From Pyrinomonadaceae bacterium (GTDB taxonomy: Bacteria > Acidobacteriota > Blastocatellia > Pyrinomonadales > Pyrinomonadaceae): 13,049 nt of DNA. The stretch is taken from assembly GCA_026786155.1 (NCBI GenBank), contig JAJAYR010000050.1, positions 1-13,049 of the forward strand, in the 5' to 3' direction. The notes under the pieces were generated by a model. That model did not search any database and was not told the origin of the DNA. It saw nothing but the letters and a program-made list of their open reading frames with translations. The position numbers and the translations under genes are program-made. This document shows, in pieces, positions 7,263 to 13,049 of the stretch. Position 1 is the first letter of the stretch, and each line of letters starts with the position of its first letter.

Positions 7263-7637
7263 ATGACGAAAAAAATTAACAACGAAGCGATTGATACGGC
7301 GATTGAATTAACCCAAAAAACGGCGAGCCTGACCTTAAAAGGCGCGGTGCAGACGGCGGAAGTAACCGAAAACTACGTTCAGGGAATGTATGTCGCCGGA
7401 TATAATGCGAATGTCGAAGCGTTGAAAGTGGCGAAAACTTATTGGGACGCGACTTCACAAATTCGACAGGATTGGATTCAATTATTTGCGACGACCGGCG
7501 AAAACTTCATCAAAGCGGCAGGCAGAATGGAATTGCCGTTGCAGAAAGAAGTCGTCGAACTCGGCAGAAATCTTTATACCAACGTCGAAAATTCGGTCGA
7601 AAATATGAACAAACAGGCGAAAGCCGCGACGAAATAA
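7263..7637 (+). CDS. Small phasin-family granule-associated protein
   Basis: The 124-aa product is predicted to be almost wholly alpha-helical, with no signal peptide or membrane segment. It has the amphipathic, Ala/Gln/Val-rich texture of phasins (TAIELTQKTASLTLKGAV near the start; IRQDWIQLFATTGENFIK around the middle; a Lys/Ala tail). Phasins coat storage granules and set their number and size. The identity is supported by the divergent phaR, the palindrome next to its promoter and the strong ribosome binding site. A terminator 22 bases after the stop makes it a single-gene transcript. Phasins are poorly conserved, so the family call rests partly on context. Confidence 0.75.
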   Translation: MTKKINNEAIDTAIELTQKTASLTLKGAVQTAEVTENYVQGMYVAGYNANVEALKVAKTYWDATSQIRQDWIQLFATTGENFIKAAGRMELPLQKEVVELGRNLYTNVENSVENMNKQAKAATK

Positions 7638-7658
7638 ATTTAATTTTCGCAAACAATG

Positions 7659-7691
7659 AGTCTGTGGTTGTCATCAATCACAGACTTTTTT
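7659..7691 (+). terminator. Rho-independent terminator after the phasin gene
   Basis: A 12-bp stem (AGTCTGTGGTTG with CAATCACAGACT, one G-T pair) closes on a TCAT loop and runs into six T residues at 7686-7691. It lies 22 bases past the phasin stop codon and separates it from the second phasin-like gene. Confidence 0.85.
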
Positions 7692-7764
7692 ATATTTATA
7701 AGGCAAAATGTCAGAAGGCGAAGCGGCAGCGACGTGATAATCTGGTAAGGTATTCAACATAATC

Positions 7765-7796
7765 TAACCCGCCCGCTACGGCTCGCGGTTTTGAAG
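7765..7796. repeat. Possible GC-rich intergenic repeat before the second phasin-like gene
   Basis: A GC-rich block with CCGC (7773-7776) and GCGG (7785-7788) forms a weak hairpin in otherwise AT-rich spacer, just ahead of the AAGGTG before the next ATG. Its CCCGCCCGCTACGG wording looks like a dispersed repeat, but there is only one copy in the window. Nothing else was recognised in 7692-7810. Confidence 0.25.
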
Positions 7797-7810
7797 CAAA
7801 GGTGAAAAAA

Positions 7811-8677
7811 ATGGCAGAAGAAAAGAAAACGACGAACGAAGCCGCACCAAAAGCGGAAAATAAAGCGGAAATAAAAACTGAAACGAAAACCGTGAATGCG
7901 GCTGAGACAAAACCGAAGGTTGAAACCAAACCGACAACCGCGCCAAAGGCAAAAGCAAAAGCGAACCCGCAAGTGAAAGTAGTGCCGAAAAAGCCCGCTG
8001 TCCAAGCGAAAAAACCGGCGCAGCCAAAGGCGAAGGCGACTGCAAAACCGAAGCCGGAAACCAAACAAACCGAGCAGAATTCCGCGCCGAAAGCGACGGC
8101 GGCGGCGGCAAACAGCGCGGCGCAAATGCCGAACGATTTCGCCCGGATGATTGTCGGGCAATTGGTCGAAGCGCAAAGAATGTGGCTCGAACTGACGACG
8201 CAGCAAACCGCGCTCGTCGTTAAAACCGTTTCCGACGTGATGGGAATGTCGAACAACGCGCCGACGGAAACGCTGGCAAATTGGGCGAAACAAGGCGTGG
8301 AAGGATTTATCGAAGCGCAGAAAAAATGGTCGGAAATTGCGATGCGGCAGGGCGAACAATTGATGCAGACCGTTCAATCAGGCGCGAGTTTCAGCGGCGG
8401 CGAAACGCTCGGAACGGCGCAGTCGGCGGCGGGCAAAGGCTTGGAAACGCTCGTCAATATGCGGACGGCGTGGCTCGATTTTGCGGAAAAGCAAAATAAA
8501 GATATGGTCAAAATGCTCAAGCAAAATCTGAATCTGGACGCTTCATCGCCCGTTTCGGCGGTCGCGGATTTCGCGCAAGCGACGATGAGCAGTTACGTCG
8601 AAATCCAAAAACGCTGGCTCGATTTGGCGACGCAGATGCCGATTTTCGGAAGCGGAACGAAACAAGACAAGAAATAA
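7811..8677 (+). CDS. Phasin-like protein with Lys/Ala/Pro-rich tail domain and 48-residue tandem repeats
   Basis: The 288-aa product has two parts. Residues 1-105 are low-complexity, rich in Lys, Ala, Pro, Thr and Glu, with PKAKAKA-type runs like histone H1 or the AAKP tail of granule proteins such as PhaF. Residues 118-288 are helical and contain four copies of an aromatic motif, roughly (L/F/Y)-(V/I)-E-x-Q-(R/K)-x-W-(L/S)-(E/D)-(L/I/F)-(A/T)-x-x-Q, starting at 118, 166, 214 and 262. No signal peptide or membrane segment is seen. ATG 7811 is used because AAGGTG lies just upstream; an in-frame GTG at 7802 is part of that site. The pairing with phaR and a phasin suggests a granule-surface protein, perhaps also tethering granules to DNA through the basic domain. 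The function is inferred, not shown. Confidence 0.7.
   Translation: MAEEKKTTNEAAPKAENKAEIKTETKTVNAAETKPKVETKPTTAPKAKAKANPQVKVVPKKPAVQAKKPAQPKAKATAKPKPETKQTEQNSAPKATAAAANSAAQMPNDFARMIVGQLVEAQRMWLELTTQQTALVVKTVSDVMGMSNNAPTETLANWAKQGVEGFIEAQKKWSEIAMRQGEQLMQTVQSGASFSGGETLGTAQSAAGKGLETLVNMRTAWLDFAEKQNKDMVKMLKQNLNLDASSPVSAVADFAQATMSSYVEIQKRWLDLATQMPIFGSGTKQDKK
8162..8674 (+). repeat. Exact 144-bp (48-residue) tandem repeat within the phasin-like gene
   Basis: Four units begin at codons 118 (LVEAQRMWLEL), 166 (FIEAQKKWSEI), 214 (LVNMRTAWLDF) and 262 (YVEIQKRWLDL). The first three are each exactly 48 codons; the fourth is cut short at 27 by the C-terminus. The DNA has diverged, so the repeat is old and its length, more than its sequence, has been kept. 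Confidence 0.85.
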
Positions 8678-8680
8678 TTT

Positions 8681-8763
8681 TTTGCCCACGAAAGACACGA
8701 AATAAACGAAAGAAAACCAAATTTTTTAATTTTTTCGTTTGTTTCGTGTCTTTCGCAGGCAAA
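8681..8763. repeat. Inverted pair of 9-bp unit arrays
   Basis: The left arm (8681-8713) contains units CACGAAAGA, CACGAAATA and AACGAAAGA at an exact 9-base pitch. The right arm (8731-8763) is its reverse complement at 29 of 33 positions, and two of the four differences would still pair as G-T. The AT-rich loop is 17 bases. It starts 4 bases past the phasin-like stop and ends 28 bases before the acetyltransferase ATG. It may act as a terminator or attenuator, or be a dispersed intergenic repeat. Confidence 0.75.
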
Positions 8764-8791
8764 TTATCTTGATTTGTTATTAAATAGAAAA

Positions 8792-9361
8792 ATGGCGAAA
8801 CAAGTAGCGACGAAAAGAAAATATCCATGGACGAAGAACATTGACGGCACGCGGATCACGCTGCGTTTGATGACGGCTGATGACAAGACGGCGGTTCTGG
8901 AATTTGCGCGTCTCCTGCCGGAAAACGATTTGCTGTTTCTGTCGTTCGACATCACCGACGAAGCGTTCGTCGAAAGTTGGACGAAGCGCATCGAAAAAGG
9001 AAACTGGCACACGATTTTAGTCGAGGCGAACGGCAAGTTAGTCGGACACGGCAGTTTGATGCAGACCGAACAGGTTTGGTCGCGGCATCTCGGCGAAATA
9101 ATTTTGCTGCTGTCGCCCGAAGTGCGCGGCAAAGGTTTGGGCAGCATTTTAGCGGGCGAACTTTTCGTCAAAGCCGAAGAGTTGGGTTTGCAAAAAGTCG
9201 TCGCACGAATGGCTGCCGAACAAAAAGGCGCGATTCAGGTTTTTGAAAAACTCGGCTTTAAAATCGAAGCTCTGCTCGCCGATTACGTCATTGACCGCCA
9301 CGACAAAACGCACGATTTAATTGCGATGTCGTATGATATTACGGGATTTACGGAACAATAA
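8792..9361 (+). CDS. GNAT-family N-acetyltransferase
   Basis: The 189-aa product has the Gcn5-related acetyltransferase fold. An opening ITLRLMTADD strand-turn is followed by the beta4 strand and acetyl-CoA pyrophosphate loop at about residues 100-120 (IILLLSPEVRGKGLGS, R112-G117), then a helix, and near 155 the VFEKLGFKIEA element typical of motif B. The substrate cannot be read from the sequence; it could be a small amine, a ribosomal protein terminus or another protein. ATG 8792 is chosen over TTG 8774 because the product then starts just before conserved sequence; there is no Shine-Dalgarno match, only an A-rich leader. It lies between the phasin-like and WS/DGAT genes in the same orientation, but repeat-filled gaps of 114 and 160 bases leave co-transcription open. 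Confidence 0.85.
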   Translation: MAKQVATKRKYPWTKNIDGTRITLRLMTADDKTAVLEFARLLPENDLLFLSFDITDEAFVESWTKRIEKGNWHTILVEANGKLVGHGSLMQTEQVWSRHLGEIILLLSPEVRGKGLGSILAGELFVKAEELGLQKVVARMAAEQKGAIQVFEKLGFKIEALLADYVIDRHDKTHDLIAMSYDITGFTEQ

Positions 9362-9365
9362 GATT

Positions 9366-9514
9366 TTTGCCACAGAGGACACCGAGAGGCACAGAGAAAT
9401 TACTTGGAAAAAAAATAATTGCAAAAACTCAAAAGAGTTTAGCTTTGTGAATTGCTGTTAATCTGGGATTTAAATTTCTTTCCCGGTATTTGCTCTGTGA
9501 ACTCTGTGGCTAAA
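9366..9514. repeat. Inverted CACAGAG-type arrays around a small hairpin
   Basis: The left part (9369-9398) holds CACAGAGGA, CACCGAGAG and CACAGAGAA at a 9-10-base pitch. The right part (9492-9510) reads as two CACAGAG units on the opposite strand. The clearest pairing is GCCACAGAG (9369-9377) with CTCTGTGGC (9502-9510). Between them lies a hairpin, AAACTC-AAAA-GAGTTT (9425-9440). The right arm ends 11 bases before the WS/DGAT ATG. No gene is seen. Confidence 0.65.
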
Positions 9515-9521
9515 TAAAAAA

Positions 9522-10967
9522 ATGAAACAGCCCGAATTAAATCGCCGTCTCTCATCGCTCGACGCGGCATTTCTTTATTTGGAAAAAAAGGAATGCCCGC
9601 TGCACATCGGTTCGACGAGCGTTTTTGAAGGCAAAATTACGCGCCGCGATTTAATCAAACAGATTGGCGAACGGCTTCATCTCGTCCCGCGCTACCTGCA
9701 AAAAGTTGTTCCCGACCCATTTCTCATCGGGCATCCGACGTGGGAAACCGACGACGATTTCAACATCGAAAACCACATTTTCAAAGTCAAACAGAAAAAA
9801 GCCTTGAGCGAAACGGATGTAATCAAACTCGCGGGCGAAACTTTAACGACGGTGATGGACAGAACAAAACCGCTCTGGGAATTCTACGTCGTCGAGAATT
9901 ACGAAGGCAATCGGTCGGCGATGATTGCGAAAATTCATCATTGTATGGTTGACGGCATTTCGGGCGTTGATTTGATAAAAATTTTGTTCGATATTACGCC
10001 GGAAATTCAACCGCCGCCGCCGAAACCGGAAACCGTCAAAGAAGAAAAACCGAACCGCGAACCGCTTCAGCAGCTTTTCGATTCGTTAATCGGCGGAATT
10101 CAGGAAGGTATCAATCGTCTGACGGATATGCAGATGGGACTTCTGCATTTGGGTTCGACGCTCGCCAATCCGCAAACGGTCGAGGCTCTGCCGCACATCA
10201 GCGGCGTGTTGCCCGCCGTACTGACACCCGCGCCGATGCTGCCTTTTAACGGCAAATGTTCGGGCGAAAGACGTTTGGCGTGGAGCGAATTTTCATTCAA
10301 GGAAGCGCGGGCGATTCGCACGACTCTCGGCGGCAGCGTCAACGATGTCGTGCTGACGCTGTTGAGCGAAGCGGTCGCACGTTACTGCAAATTTCACGAG
10401 TTTCCGACGAAAGATAAAATCGTGCGGTTTATGGTTCCCGTCAGCCTTCGGCAAAAGGAACAGCAGGGCGCACTCGGCAATCTGATTTCGATTTTGCCGG
10501 TCGAGATTCCGCTGGACATCAACGATTTGCCGCATCGTTTCAAATACGTCAACCAAAAAACCGCCGTGATGAAATCGGCGCATCTGGCGGAAGGTTTGCT
10601 GACGATTGCATCATTATTTGCGATTTTGCCCGCGCCGGTTCAATCGGGCATCGGTGCAGTCGCCGATTTGCCGTTTCCGCCGTTTAATATGGTGGCGACG
10701 AATGTTCCGGGTCCGCAAGTTCCGCTTTATCTGGCGGGCAGAAAAATGCTCGCGCAATATCCGTATGTGCCGATTGGCTACGGTTTGGGTCTGGGCTGCG
10801 CGATTTTAAGTTACAATCAAACGCTTTATTTCGGCTTGTCGTCCGACGCGCAGGCGATGGGCGATGTCGAAAAGTTCAAGGAAATTTTGGACGAAGTTTT
10901 CGCCGACTTGAAAATCGTCGTTGAAAAGTTAGCAAATCAGACGGCAAGCGCGGTCGGCGCGGAATAG
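9522..10967 (+). CDS. Wax ester synthase / diacylglycerol acyltransferase (WS/DGAT)
   Basis: The 481-aa product has the usual family length. This enzyme family joins fatty acyl-CoA to diacylglycerol or fatty alcohols, making triacylglycerol or wax esters on the inner face of the cytoplasmic membrane, where lipid droplets form. Visible landmarks are the N-terminal RRLSSLDAAFLYLE, the PLWEFYVVE segment near residue 118, the catalytic HHCMVDG at 139-145 (HHxxxDG), the SVNDVVL motif (Asn274-Asp275) and the C-terminal MVATNVPGPQVPLYLAG. A Pro-rich linker follows the catalytic motif. The start is ATG 9522 at the family N-terminus, with an A-rich leader and no Shine-Dalgarno. Context with phasins and a lipase-like gene supports storage-lipid synthesis. 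Acceptor preference cannot be told from the sequence. Confidence 0.95.
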   Translation: MKQPELNRRLSSLDAAFLYLEKKECPLHIGSTSVFEGKITRRDLIKQIGERLHLVPRYLQKVVPDPFLIGHPTWETDDDFNIENHIFKVKQKKALSETDVIKLAGETLTTVMDRTKPLWEFYVVENYEGNRSAMIAKIHHCMVDGISGVDLIKILFDITPEIQPPPPKPETVKEEKPNREPLQQLFDSLIGGIQEGINRLTDMQMGLLHLGSTLANPQTVEALPHISGVLPAVLTPAPMLPFNGKCSGERRLAWSEFSFKEARAIRTTLGGSVNDVVLTLLSEAVARYCKFHEFPTKDKIVRFMVPVSLRQKEQQGALGNLISILPVEIPLDINDLPHRFKYVNQKTAVMKSAHLAEGLLTIASLFAILPAPVQSGIGAVADLPFPPFNMVATNVPGPQVPLYLAGRKMLAQYPYVPIGYGLGLGCAILSYNQTLYFGLSSDAQAMGDVEKFKEILDEVFADLKIVVEKLANQTASAVGAE

Positions 10968-10971
10968 TAAT

Positions 10972-11036
10972 TTTGTGCCGGAAAAATTGCGGATTCGGTT
11001 AAGAAGCAGACAAACCGGCGCAAAGAATTGTTTTGT
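10972..11036 (+). terminator. Possible terminator after the WS/DGAT gene
   Basis: TTTGTGCCGG (10972-10981) pairs with CCGGCGCAAA (11015-11024) with one T-G pair, followed within 16 bases by T-rich sequence. The 33-base loop is long for an intrinsic terminator, so the call is weak. Confidence 0.3.
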
Positions 11037-11067
11037 ATTTAATTGAAGGATAAGCGTAATTCAGGAA

Positions 11068-11167
11068 CGATTCGGAGTAGATGAAAGATGATAGATAAGA
11101 GATGAAAGATAAAACACATCCGAATCTATCAGTTATCATCTTTCATCTCTTATCTATTCCGAATCGT
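11068..11167. repeat. 100-bp inverted repeat built from 7-bp tandem units
   Basis: The outer arms ACGATTCGGAGTA (11068-11080) and its near complement (11155-11167, 12 of 13) enclose a perfect 19-bp inverted pair (11092-11110 with 11138-11156). The left half is five 7-base units: GATGAAA, GATGATA, GATAAGA, GATGAAA and GATAAAA (11080-11114). The right half repeats the pattern on the other strand. No other structure or gene is seen in 10968-11241 apart from the weak stem at 10972-11024. Confidence 0.8.
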
Positions 11168-11241
11168 TAAAATGTTAATTGAAATGTAGTTGATTGCGCT
11201 CTAACTGAAGACTGAAATTCTCTGCGGTATTGTTAAAAGAG

Positions 11242-12027
11242 ATGGATATTTTAGAAACCGAAATTCAAGTTTTAACCGGATTCGACAAAGAGATGCGTTC
11301 GTCCGCGCTGCCGATTTGGTTTGAATCGCTGGTCGGCGTTGATTGGGCTTTGCTGCACATCGCGCCCGTTTATTACGGTTTTGGCATTCCCAAAGGCGAC
11401 GGTTCGGCGGTCGTCGTCGTTCCCGGGTTTCTCGGTTCTGATATTTATCTTTACGAACTTTATTTATGGTTGAGCCGCATCGGTTATCAGCCGTATTTTT
11501 CCAAAATTGGCTGGAACGCGGATTGTTTAAATACGCTGGCTGAAAAATTAACCGCGACGATTCGGCAAGCGCACGAAGAAACCGGTAAAAAGGTTCACCT
11601 AATCGGACATAGTTTAGGCGGCATTTTATCGCGTTCCGCCGCCGCCAACCATCCCGATTTAATCGAATCGGTAACGACTCTCGCGTCGCCATTTCGCGGC
11701 GTTCGCTCGCACCCACAGGTTTTGCGAATGTCCGAGCAAATTCGCCGCCGCATTTTTTTGACGGTTGATAAAAACGAGCATCCGCAGTGTTTTACCGGCT
11801 TTTGCGATTGTCCCGCCGTTACCGCGCTGCAAAATTCGTTGCCGGAAGAAATCCGTCAAACGGCGATTTACACGAAAACCGACGGCATCGTTGATTGGCA
11901 ATCGTGCGTTTTGCGAAACGCGGAAAAAGATTTTGAAGTAACCGGAACGCACATCGGCTTGGCGTTTAATTTTCAGGTTTATAAATTGATTGCGGCGCGT
12001 TTGGCTGGCAAAGAAATTGGCGGTTAG
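11242..12027 (+). CDS. Alpha/beta hydrolase, lipase/esterase-like
   Basis: The 261-aa product has an alpha/beta-hydrolase core. VVVVPGFLGSD forms the first strand and oxyanion-hole turn, and LIGHSLGGILSR carries the nucleophile Ser124 in a GxSxG elbow. Asp214 or Asp218 (TDGIVDW) and His237 (GTHIGL) complete a plausible triad. There is no signal peptide, so it is cytosolic. The layout resembles LipA/PGAP1-type lipases rather than PHA synthases, which use Cys. Its place after WS/DGAT suggests turnover of stored acyl esters, but the substrate is unknown. ATG 11242 has GAG immediately before it and is preferred to TTG 11230. Its stop codon overlaps the convergent epimerase stop. Confidence 0.85.
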   Translation: MDILETEIQVLTGFDKEMRSSALPIWFESLVGVDWALLHIAPVYYGFGIPKGDGSAVVVVPGFLGSDIYLYELYLWLSRIGYQPYFSKIGWNADCLNTLAEKLTATIRQAHEETGKKVHLIGHSLGGILSRSAAANHPDLIESVTTLASPFRGVRSHPQVLRMSEQIRRRIFLTVDKNEHPQCFTGFCDCPAVTALQNSLPEEIRQTAIYTKTDGIVDWQSCVLRNAEKDFEVTGTHIGLAFNFQVYKLIAARLAGKEIGG

Positions 12028-12980
12028 CCGTTCCTTTCCCGACTTCTGCGACACAAATCTTCCGCCGCTTCCCGCCAATCCGGGAACTCAAATTCAAAAC
12101 CCGATTCGAGCAAGCGGGTCGGTACGACGCGGCGGCTTTTCAAAATTAATTCGGTTTCCGTCCGCATAAAAAACGCGCCGATTTCAAGCATCAACTCGTT
12201 CGCCGGAAGTCCGATTTTCGTCCCGTCAGCCGCACGGAAAATCCGCATAAATTCCTTATTGGGTAAAGGATTCGGCGATGAAATGTTGACCGCTCCCGAA
12301 AATTCTTCGCGTTCAATCAGCCAATCAACCGCGCGAATAAAATCCGCTTCGTGAATCCACGAAATATATTGCCGCCCGTCGCCCGCCGTGCCGCCCAAAC
12401 CTTTTTTGACGAGTCCGCGCATCACGTCGAAAATACCGTCTTTATCGGGACTCATCGTTACCGCCGAACGCATCAAAACCAGCCGCGTTTTCGGCAAATC
12501 AAATTCATTCGCGGCTTTTTCCCAATTTTTGGCGACATCAATACTGAAATTCCAAGTGTCGGGCGCGTCCGCTTCATCGCCGCCGATAATTCCCGTCAAT
12601 TCGTCGTTCGGCGCGTCGAACCGATGCGCGTAAATCGTCGCCGTGCTTGCCTGAAGCCACAAACGCGGCGGATTTTTCGCCTGCTTAATCGCTTCGCCGA
12701 CGGCTCGCGTCGAATTGACCCGCGAATCCATCATTTGCCGCCGATTTACCGCGTTGTAGCGGCAATTTACGATGCGTCCGGCGAGATTTATGACAACCTC
12801 CGCGTCTTCAAATTCCCGCGCCCAATCGCCGACGGTTGCCGCGTCCCATTCGACGATTCGCCAAGCGAATTTGTCCGATGATTGGCGGCTCACAATTACA
12901 ACTTCGTGTCCGTCCGCGTGAAATGCCCGCGCCAGAATTGTTCCGACTTGTCCCGTTCCGCCCGGTATAACAATTTTCAT
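12024..12980 (-). CDS. TIGR01777-type NAD(P)-dependent epimerase-like protein (YfcH/DUF1731 family)
   Basis: The 318-aa product starts with the Rossmann dinucleotide motif GGTGQVG (residues 7-13). It continues with the NLAGRIVNCRY element and an ASTATIYAHR strand typical of the group, and ends with a DUF1731-like tail (VVPTRLLESGFEFEFPDW). Members are extended short-chain dehydrogenases; cell-division links have been proposed for some, but no reaction is established. The classical catalytic YxxxK is not obvious. Length is slightly above the usual 300. ATG 12980 sits exactly at the Rossmann start, with no Shine-Dalgarno. The gene converges on the hydrolase gene and shares 4 bases with it; no functional link is implied. 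Confidence 0.9.
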   Translation of the reverse strand: MKIVIPGGTGQVGTILARAFHADGHEVVIVSRQSSDKFAWRIVEWDAATVGDWAREFEDAEVVINLAGRIVNCRYNAVNRRQMMDSRVNSTRAVGEAIKQAKNPPRLWLQASTATIYAHRFDAPNDELTGIIGGDEADAPDTWNFSIDVAKNWEKAANEFDLPKTRLVLMRSAVTMSPDKDGIFDVMRGLVKKGLGGTAGDGRQYISWIHEADFIRAVDWLIEREEFSGAVNISSPNPLPNKEFMRIFRAADGTKIGLPANELMLEIGAFFMRTETELILKSRRVVPTRLLESGFEFEFPDWREAAEDLCRRSRERNG

Positions 12981-13006
12981 TTTAATAACTGATGTTATGC
13001 AAAAAT

Positions 13007-13048
13007 GCGGCTCTGCCGCTCGATGTGCGGAAAGGCTTCGCCTTTCCG
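13007..13048. repeat. Two adjacent GC-rich micro-hairpins at the right edge
   Basis: GCGGC-TCT-GCCGC (13007-13019) is followed 8 bases later by a perfect 9-bp stem with a TTC loop, CGGAAAGGC with GCCTTTCCG (13028-13048). They lie 27 bases upstream of the epimerase start. The style, several tiny perfect hairpins in a row, matches the left-edge repeats, though the stem sequences differ. The array may continue past the window. Confidence 0.6.
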
Positions 13049-13049
13049 T

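Noticed and set aside
7711..8377. Minus-strand open frames rich in Phe/Ala/Arg opposite the phasin-like gene
   Set aside because: They arise from the complement of Lys/Ala/Pro codons in the low-complexity domain and show no family motif or ribosome binding site.
9366..9514. CRISPR array from the short repeated units
   Set aside because: Units are only 9 bases, abut without spacers and are arranged as inverted pairs; no cas gene is nearby. The same holds for the other arrays in the window.
11242..12027. Possible PHA synthase or depolymerase identity of the hydrolase
   Set aside because: The nucleophile is Ser in GHSLGG where PHA synthases use Cys, the protein is too short for PhaC, and no depolymerase substrate-binding domain or signal peptide is present.
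12024..12027. Four-base overlap of the hydrolase and epimerase stop codons
   Set aside because: The TTAG overlap of convergent stops is common in compact genomes and needs no special explanation.

Overview
The window reads as bacterial chromosome from an Acidobacteriota-like organism, most plausibly of the Blastocatellia type. This is an inference from style, not a database hit. It rests on the Oar/TonB-type carboxypeptidase-regulatory module typical of acidobacterial proteins, the mix of PhaR, phasins and a WS/DGAT acyltransferase, and intergenic spaces filled with short palindromic and tandem repeats. No rRNA, tRNA, CRISPR array, transposase or phage gene was seen.

Layout. Bases 1-278 are non-coding and hold two copies of a tandem-hairpin repeat, one of them inside a 151-bp inverted repeat. 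Bases 279-6215 (minus) encode a very large secreted alpha-2-macroglobulin (1978 aa) with an intact CGEQ thioester motif. At the place where the protease bait region normally lies it carries about 525 extra residues: three modules resembling the GspG pseudopilin core, followed by an Oar-like fragment. Bases 6392-6874 (minus) encode a PhaR-type regulator. It is divergent, across a 388-bp control region, from a small phasin (7263-7637). That control region contains two near-identical 14-bp palindromes (TTCGCA-N2-TGCGAA) and a good sigma-70 promoter. A terminator follows the phasin. Next come a second phasin-like protein with a Lys/Ala/Pro-rich N-terminus and an exact 48-residue tandem repeat (7811-8677), a GNAT acetyltransferase (8792-9361), a wax ester synthase/diacylglycerol acyltransferase (9522-10967), and a Ser-His-Asp alpha/beta hydrolase (11242-12027). 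A convergent NAD(P)-dependent epimerase-like protein of the TIGR01777 type (12024-12980, minus) closes the gene set. A hairpin array sits at the right edge.

How the genes may work together. Bases 6392 to 12027 look like a storage-inclusion locus: a regulator that in known systems senses polyhydroxyalkanoate granules, two granule-coat candidates, a neutral-lipid synthase and a lipase/esterase. No PHA synthase, thiolase or reductase is visible, so the PhaR/phasin pair may serve neutral-lipid inclusions instead of, or as well as, PHA. The macroglobulin is probably an unrelated envelope defence gene.

Several gaps carry arrays of 7-bp or 9-bp units arranged as inverted pairs, and one 7-bp array lies in frame inside the macroglobulin thioester domain.
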